64,000 nucleotides of DNA from Rhodospirillales bacterium (GTDB taxonomy: Bacteria; Pseudomonadota; Alphaproteobacteria; Micavibrionales; Micavibrionaceae). How positions within the stretch are numbered: position 1 is the stretch's first letter; every line of letters starts with the position of its first letter. A model generated the notes under the pieces. The model saw only the letters and a list, made by a program, of their open reading frames with translations, searched no databases and was not told the DNA's origin. Positions 58,927-64,000 of the stretch are shown here, one piece after another. The stretch spans positions 1 through 64,000 of the forward strand of contig JACKIT010000001.1 of NCBI GenBank assembly GCA_020638335.1, written 5' to 3'. Made by a program: the position numbers and the translations under genes.

Positions 58927-59280
58927 ATGACAGAGAACCGTGTTGAGGCGTTATCGGAGCGGAAACGGAGTTGGAACCGGGCTCTTGTTAACAATGTAGC
59001 AAGGGGGCGAAGGTTTTCGGCCGGGGCGATTTTAAGCGCTATTGTGGCTGGGGGGACCGCATATTCGGCTGTTGATGATTTCCAGGAGGTTGCAGTTTCT
59101 TCCAACGATCGTCAGGCCAGAAACGCTTTGGTGAGCGGTGTCGTTAAGGGTATAGGCGGCGTTAGTTTTCTTGGACTTTCTGGATTTTTTGGATTTCGGG
59201 CAAAGCGTCATTATGGGCGGGCGCGGAAGTATAAAACACTTCTCTCTGGTGCTGCTGATTTTACTCCTCGGCAGGATTGA
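58927..59280 (+). CDS. Small two-helix membrane protein of unknown function
   Basis: The 117-residue protein has a basic N-terminus, a hydrophobic segment (about 31-49, SAGAILSAIVAGGTAYSAV), a polar loop and a second segment (about 70-88, VVKGIGGVSFLGLSGFFGF) rich in Gly. A basic tail follows. AGAGGGTG lies before the ATG as a good ribosome-binding site. It lies 84 nt after the helical protein gene and converges with purQ, with a 12 nt gap. Confidence 0.6.
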   Translation: MTENRVEALSERKRSWNRALVNNVARGRRFSAGAILSAIVAGGTAYSAVDDFQEVAVSSNDRQARNALVSGVVKGIGGVSFLGLSGFFGFRAKRHYGRARKYKTLLSGAADFTPRQD

Positions 59281-59292
59281 TTTGATTAAACG

Positions 59293-60114
59293 TTAGGCGC
59301 TTTTCTTTTGTGCGACTTCAAAGTAGCGCGCGGCGTTGTGGAATAATGCCATGCCGTCGGTGGTTTCGGGGACGGGTTTTCCTTCGCGTCGGGCGGTGTC
59401 TTTGAGTTTCATATAATCATCACGTTGGCTGGTGAACATGGCGCGTTCCGGGTGGGGCATGATGGTCAGTACGCGCCCCGACGGGTCGGTGATGGCGGCG
59501 ATGTCATTGAGCGAGCCGTTGGGGTTGTAGGGGAATTCACCATTGGCTGGCGTGCCGTCAGGTTTAATATATTGTGCGGCGATCTGCCCCTGATCCTGTA
59601 GGGTTTTGAGGGTGGTTTCATCCATCATAAAGCGGCCTTCGCCATGGGCAACGGGGATATGCATACGCTCTATACCGCTGAGCCATGGGGAGGTTGAGGT
59701 TATTTTCAGGTCGATCCAGCGGCATTGATAGCGCGCGGTTTCGTTGTAGGTTACGGCGATTTTGCGATCACCATAGGGCGTGCCTGCGGGCGGGTTGAGA
59801 CCTAGATTTGTGAGAATCTGACAGCCATTGCAAATGCCGAGGGTGAGCGTATCGCGTTCAATGAATTTTTGAAGCGGTTCCCAGAGGGCGAGTTTGAGCT
59901 TTTGCGCGTAGGCGTTGCCTGCTCCAGTGTCATCGCCATATGAAAAGCCGCCGGGAATGGCCAAGATTTGTACGTCTTCGAGTTCTTGTGGGGCCTCGAT
60001 CAGATCGTTGATGTGGCGGATTTGGCCCGATAGGCCTGCATGTTCAAAGCCGTGCAAGGTTTCTTCTTCACAATTGAGGCCGTATCCGGCGAGTATGAGG
60101 GCTTTTGCTGTCAT
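59293..60114 (-). CDS. purQ: FGAM synthase glutaminase subunit PurQ
   Basis: PurQ supplies ammonia from glutamine to PurL in the fourth step of purine synthesis. The 273-residue class I amidotransferase has IPGGFSYGDDTGAGNAYA, the nucleophile Cys in LGICNGCQILTNLG, PVAHGEGRFMM, and the His in TIMPHPERAMF. It is about 45 residues longer than the typical alphaproteobacterial PurQ (about 225), and it is downstream of a large PurL instead of between purS and purL. This suggests a different lineage of the enzyme pair. Confidence 0.93.
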   Translation of the reverse strand: MTAKALILAGYGLNCEEETLHGFEHAGLSGQIRHINDLIEAPQELEDVQILAIPGGFSYGDDTGAGNAYAQKLKLALWEPLQKFIERDTLTLGICNGCQILTNLGLNPPAGTPYGDRKIAVTYNETARYQCRWIDLKITSTSPWLSGIERMHIPVAHGEGRFMMDETTLKTLQDQGQIAAQYIKPDGTPANGEFPYNPNGSLNDIAAITDPSGRVLTIMPHPERAMFTSQRDDYMKLKDTARREGKPVPETTDGMALFHNAARYFEVAQKKSA

Positions 60115-60126
60115 TTTTTATTTTTT

Positions 60127-60193
60127 ACGCGGAGTTTCGGAGAAGCGGAGTTTTTTTTAATGTCTGTTTTTTCGGAACTCCAAATTTCCGCGT
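60127..60193. repeat. Compound inverted repeat C (CGCGGAG type)
   Basis: The left arm ACGCGGAGTTTCGGAGAAGC is mirrored imperfectly by the right arm ending TTTCCGCGT. The unit fills the gap between purL and purQ and touches the purL stop codon. Its layout is like repeats A (7275) and B (20081), although the core word differs. Confidence 0.65.
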
Positions 60194-63102
60194 TAATAAT
60201 CCTTCAATGGTTGTTTATATGCTTTATCTAATATCTTAATATCAATTTCTAATATGTTCTTTATGTTGAGTTTATTTCCGTAGGCGATGTGGCCAATCAT
60301 CGTGTAATGCTCATAGGTTTTGAAGTTTTTCTCAAAGGCGTCTTTGTCCTGTGGGGCGACGGTGACAAGGATGCGGCCGGTGCTTTCGGAGTAAAGCAGT
60401 TTGTCGCTGCGCAGTTCGCTGTCGATGGCGGACAGGTCAATATCCATGCCCATTTGACTGGCGATGGCTTTTTTGGCCAGAGCCACGCCAAGGCCGCCGT
60501 AATTCAGCGCGTAGGCAGAGGCGATCAGGCGGTCGCGGGCGGCGCGGCCATAGAGCTTATAGAGGCGTAAGTTTTGGTGGCTGTCGGTTTCCGGCACGTT
60601 GTTGCCGAGATGGCCGAGATGGTCGTAATATTCACCCGCGCCGCATTCATCCTTGGTGGCGCCGAGCAGGTAGACCAGATCGCCGACGGCCTTGGGGGCC
60701 AGATCTATGGAGCGTTCCACGTCAGGGATTACGCCGATGGAAGAGACCAGCAAGGTCGGCGGGGCGGAGATTTTGATCGCGTTGCCATCTGCATCAAAGC
60801 CTTTGAAGTCGTTAAACATGCTGTCTTTGCCGGAAATGAACGGGGTTTCGTATTTCACGGCCATTTCGTAGATGGTTTCGACGGCGCGTTTGAGTTGGCC
60901 GAGGCGTTCGGGTTCATCCGAGCTGCACCAGCAGAAATTGTCGAGCAGGGCGAGTTGGTTCAGATCGACCCCGGCGGCGATGGCATTGCGTACGGCCAGA
61001 TCGAGGCCTGCGGCGGCCATGGCGGCAGTGTCAATATCGCTGTAGCGTGGGAAGAGGCCTTGGGACAGGACAACGCCTTTTTCGGATGTGAGGACGGGTT
61101 TGGTGATTGAAGTCTCGGCATAGACGCGTCCTGGGCCTTGGAGTGGGCCCATGACGGCGGAGCCTTGCACGTTATGGTCATATTGAGTCGAAATGAATTC
61201 TTTGGAGCAGATGTTCAGCCGGCCCAGTAAGTCGAGCAGCGTTTCGGTGTGGTCTGTGGGTTCGTCCATATCCGGTTCTGCTTCGCTGCCTCTGGTGAAG
61301 GTGGTGGTGAGCGGGGTTTCGGGGTTGCCGTCATGGAGGAAGTCCATATCCATGTCCATGATGGTTTCACCGTTATAGGTGATTTTCGCGCGGCCATCAT
61401 CGGTATAAGTGCCGACGATTGTGGCCTCAACGCCGCGCCGTGCGAAAAGTTCAATGAGCTTGTCGGTGTTTTCAGGCGGGACGGCCATGGTCATGCGTTC
61501 TTGAGATTCGCTGATCCAGATTTCCCAAGGGGCCATACCGGGGTATTTCAACGGGACTTTATCCAGTTCGACGTGGAAGCCGCCGGATTGTTCGGCCATT
61601 TCACCGATGGATGAGCTCATGCCGCCAGCGCCGTTGTCGGTAATGGCGGAATACCAGCCCAAGTCACGGATTTCCTTGATAATGGCGTCGGACATTTTCT
61701 TTTGGGTGATGGGATCGCCGATTTGTACGGCGGTGGCGGGGGAGCCTTCATCAAGTGCTACGGAGGAGAAGGTTGCGCCGTGGATGCCGTCGCGCCCGAC
61801 GCGGCCACCAGCGACAACGATTTTATCGCCGGGATTGGCCTTTTTAACGTGGCCGGGTTTGCCGTTAATCTTGCGTGGGATGAGGCCGATGGTGCCGACA
61901 AAGACTAGTGGTTTGCCGACGAAACGATCGTCAAAGGTAACAAAGCCTTGCGGGGTAGGGATGCCGGATTGATTGCCGCCTGCTTCAACGCCGTCGATTA
62001 CGCCTTTCATAATGGTTTCGGGTGACAGAACGGAGATCGTGCAGTTTTTATCGCGGTAATATTCAGGCGAAGTGCGCGGGTCGGCGAGGCAGAAGCCGTA
62101 ACGGTTGATGATTGGTTTTGCACCCTGACCAAAGCCGATACAGTCGCGGTTGACGCCGACGATGCCGGTAATTGCGCCGCCGAACGGGTCGAGGGCGGAC
62201 GGGGAGTTGTGGGTTTCGACTTTGTCGGTGATGAGATAATTCTCATCGAAAATGATCCCGCCGGCGTTATCGGAAAAGACAGAGACGCAAATGTCGTTTT
62301 CGCCTTTTTCTTTACGAATTTCCTTGGTGGCGCGCTTGATGTAGCCCTTGTACAGCCCTTCGGCAACGTTATCGATGGGAGAGGCGAATATGGTGTGTTT
62401 GCAGTGCTCGGACCAGGTCTGGGCGATGGTTTCGAGTTCAATGTCTGTGGCGGGGCGACCTTCGCGCGCGAAGTAATCACGTACGGCTTGCATGTAGAGC
62501 AGGGACATGCCGAGCGGGCCACGGCGGGAGCCGTCTTTATTTACGATTCCAGCAGAACCGATGGTTTCCAACTCTTCGTCGGAAACGTTTAAATCTATAT
62601 TGTCGGCAACGGCGCCTTTATTGTCTAAATGGACTTTGGGGACAATTACATTCATGCCGCCATCGGCTTTGAATTCAGCGGCGCTTTTGATGGTGGCGCG
62701 CTGAATCAGGCTGTTCGACAGGTTTTGGGAGAGTTTTTCAATATCACTTTGTTCAAGATCGCCTTTAATCAGATAGAGGCGGGAAGAGAAGCAGTCATTG
62801 TCGTTTTCGGCGCCTGCTAGCTTTAGCAATTCTGCTGCGGTGTGGCCGACATTATCGGTGACGCCGGGCAGGTAGCCGATTTCCAACGCCCAGTCGAAGT
62901 TATTGGGGAGAGAATCAAGTTTTTGGGTGACAGGGTTGGCGAGGCTGGATTTGAATTTGGCGCTGCGTGCCTTTGTATGTTCGCTGGTATAGACATCGAC
63001 TACGCGCACGGTGGCGGTTTTGCCTTTGGCTTTAAGAGCTTTTTCCAGTGTTTTTCCTCGCCCATCTTCAGGTGAGGCTAGAACTTCAATGCGAGTGATC
63101 AT
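60193..63102 (-). CDS. purL: FGAM synthase, intermediate-size PurL
   Basis: PurL converts FGAR to FGAM with ATP and ammonia. The 969-residue protein is larger than the small alphaproteobacterial PurL (about 740) and smaller than the fused enterobacterial form (about 1295). The first about 170 residues look like the PurS-like domain and linker of large PurL. Then come ETIAQTWSEHCKHTIFASPI, LITDKVETHNSPSALDPFGG, GVEAGGNQSGIPTPQGF and GRVGRDGIHGATFSS, and in the second half ITDNGAGGMSSSIGEMAEQ and ISGKDSMFNDF. The glutaminase is the separate purQ downstream. No stand-alone purS is seen. Confidence 0.93.
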   Translation of the reverse strand: MITRIEVLASPEDGRGKTLEKALKAKGKTATVRVVDVYTSEHTKARSAKFKSSLANPVTQKLDSLPNNFDWALEIGYLPGVTDNVGHTAAELLKLAGAENDNDCFSSRLYLIKGDLEQSDIEKLSQNLSNSLIQRATIKSAAEFKADGGMNVIVPKVHLDNKGAVADNIDLNVSDEELETIGSAGIVNKDGSRRGPLGMSLLYMQAVRDYFAREGRPATDIELETIAQTWSEHCKHTIFASPIDNVAEGLYKGYIKRATKEIRKEKGENDICVSVFSDNAGGIIFDENYLITDKVETHNSPSALDPFGGAITGIVGVNRDCIGFGQGAKPIINRYGFCLADPRTSPEYYRDKNCTISVLSPETIMKGVIDGVEAGGNQSGIPTPQGFVTFDDRFVGKPLVFVGTIGLIPRKINGKPGHVKKANPGDKIVVAGGRVGRDGIHGATFSSVALDEGSPATAVQIGDPITQKKMSDAIIKEIRDLGWYSAITDNGAGGMSSSIGEMAEQSGGFHVELDKVPLKYPGMAPWEIWISESQERMTMAVPPENTDKLIELFARRGVEATIVGTYTDDGRAKITYNGETIMDMDMDFLHDGNPETPLTTTFTRGSEAEPDMDEPTDHTETLLDLLGRLNICSKEFISTQYDHNVQGSAVMGPLQGPGRVYAETSITKPVLTSEKGVVLSQGLFPRYSDIDTAAMAAAGLDLAVRNAIAAGVDLNQLALLDNFCWCSSDEPERLGQLKRAVETIYEMAVKYETPFISGKDSMFNDFKGFDADGNAIKISAPPTLLVSSIGVIPDVERSIDLAPKAVGDLVYLLGATKDECGAGEYYDHLGHLGNNVPETDSHQNLRLYKLYGRAARDRLIASAYALNYGGLGVALAKKAIASQMGMDIDLSAIDSELRSDKLLYSESTGRILVTVAPQDKDAFEKNFKTYEHYTMIGHIAYGNKLNIKNILEIDIKILDKAYKQPLKDY

Positions 63103-63196
63103 ATACTTTAAACTAACTGTTGATCTTGGCTTTTGCGCAGATTAAACAGGAATAGATCAGAGAATTCAATATACTTCACAACAGAAATTCAAATTT

Positions 63197-64000
63197 ATGG
63201 CCACAGTTAAACTCAGCATCAATGACATGGAAATCGAAGTCGAGCGCGGGACGAGTATCCTGCAAGCGGCGGAAGCACTCGGCATTGAAGTGCCGCGTTT
63301 TTGTTATCACGACAAGCTTTCGGTGCCGGCGAATTGTAGGATGTGTCTTGTCGAGGTTGAGGGCGGGCCGCCAAAACCTGTGGCGTCATGTGCGATGGCT
63401 GCGGGTGAAGGCATGGTTGTGCATACTGATTCCGAGATGGTGAAGAAGGCGCGTAAAGGCGTGATGGAGATGCTGCTCATCAATCATCCGCTGGATTGTC
63501 CGATTTGCGATCAGGGCGGGGAATGCGATTTGCAGGACCAGGCTGTGGGCTATGGATTCGACCGGAGCCGTTTTTCCGAGAATAAACGGGCGGTGAAAGA
63601 TAAAGAGTTGGGGCCGTTGATTAGCACCACGATGACGCGCTGCATTAATTGTACGCGCTGTGTGCGTTTTGCTGAGGAAATCGCCGGTACGCCGGTGTTG
63701 GGACAGCTTAATCGCGGCGAAGATGCCGAGATCGGCACCTTTATTGATGAATTGGTGCAAACAGAACTTTCAGGCAATTTGATAGATGTGTGTCCGGTCG
63801 GGGCGCTGACTTCCAAGCCGTATGTCTTTAAGGCGCGGTCCTGGGAATTGAAAAAAGTGGAAACGATTGATGTACATGACGCGGTAGGGTCGAATATCCG
63901 TGTTGACGTGCGCGGCCGAGAAGTGATGCGAATCCTGCCGCGATTGCATGAAGATGTGAATGAGGAGTGGATTTCCGACCGGACGCGCTTTGCCTATGAT
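63197..64000 (+). CDS. nuoG: NADH-quinone oxidoreductase subunit G, 3' end outside window
   Basis: NuoG is the large iron-sulfur subunit of the NADH module. The first 268 residues are visible and open to the right edge. The [2Fe-2S] ligands are in RFCYHDKLSVPANCRMCLVE and VASCAMA; the His/Cys cluster is in NHPLDCPICDQGGECDLQDQ. Two [4Fe-4S] groups follow in RCINCTRCVRF and VCPVGALTSK. The molybdopterin-type domain starts near the end (TIDVHDAVGSNIRVDVRGRE). It is divergent from purL and separated from nuoF by 5.6 kb. Confidence 0.95.
   Translation, partial: MATVKLSINDMEIEVERGTSILQAAEALGIEVPRFCYHDKLSVPANCRMCLVEVEGGPPKPVASCAMAAGEGMVVHTDSEMVKKARKGVMEMLLINHPLDCPICDQGGECDLQDQAVGYGFDRSRFSENKRAVKDKELGPLISTTMTRCINCTRCVRFAEEIAGTPVLGQLNRGEDAEIGTFIDELVQTELSGNLIDVCPVGALTSKPYVFKARSWELKKVETIDVHDAVGSNIRVDVRGREVMRILPRLHEDVNEEWISDRTRFAYD

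Overview
The window looks like chromosomal DNA of an alphaproteobacterium with moderate GC content. The evidence is gene order and content: ribD-ribE-ribBA-ribH-nusB, rpmF-plsX-fabH-ihfA-merR, tig-clpP-lon-hup next to tRNA-Val and a nuo cluster, a class I PHA synthase, a CBP3-type ubiquinol-cytochrome c chaperone and a YceD/DUF177 protein. A lineage near Micavibrio or another small-genome, deep-branching alphaproteobacterium is possible. That placement is inference from synteny and style, because no marker phylogeny could be run.

Layout. 1-3.1 kb: riboflavin biosynthesis and nusB. 3.2-8.8 kb: a FliL-like protein, a K+-independent-type proton pyrophosphatase, an orphan P-loop protein, BamE, the cytochrome bc1 chaperone, YceD and L32. 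8.9-12.7 kb: plsX-fabH, IHF alpha, a MerR regulator, two tRNA-Pro genes and cutA. 12.7-20 kb: L13/S9, PHA synthase, an OmpA-type lipoprotein, homoserine dehydrogenase and GlpX. 20-33 kb: recJ, small membrane proteins, hisI, gshB, an RhlE-type helicase, lptD, an SLC13-type transporter and an AsmA/YdbH-like protein. 33-40 kb: parE, an exported protein of unknown function, glnA, tRNA-His, the NAD(P)H-hydrate repair enzyme and tRNA-Leu. 40-46.5 kb: trigger factor, a second orphan P-loop protein, clpP, lon and HU, with clpX absent from its usual place. 46.5-51.6 kb: tRNA-Val, ispG, an SSADH-type dehydrogenase, a YgjV-like protein, alanine dehydrogenase and tRNA-Asp. 51.7-64 kb: complex I genes nuoABCDEF, then a 5.6 kb block (small unknown genes plus purQ and purL on the opposite strand), then nuoG running off the right edge.

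The functional themes are ordinary housekeeping: respiration (complex I, bc1 assembly, H+-PPase), cofactor synthesis, outer-membrane biogenesis (LptD, BamE), protein quality control and translation.

The most unusual material lies inside the nuo cluster. One extra gene, between nuoC and nuoD, encodes a PopZ-like N-terminal peptide, a membrane segment and a FliL-like domain, and it overlaps nuoD in an ATGA. A 353 bp unit bounded by 27 bp inverted repeats carries a GIY-YIG nuclease gene and sits between two near-identical copies of the nuoE start. Other GTCAT...ATGAC palindromic elements in the window may be related to its ends. Two orphan proteins share an extended P-loop motif. Several genes appear to have leaderless promoters, and three compound inverted repeats lie in intergenic gaps. 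No gene-free stretch exceeds about 300 bases. No CRISPR array, rRNA, canonical insertion sequence or prophage was seen.
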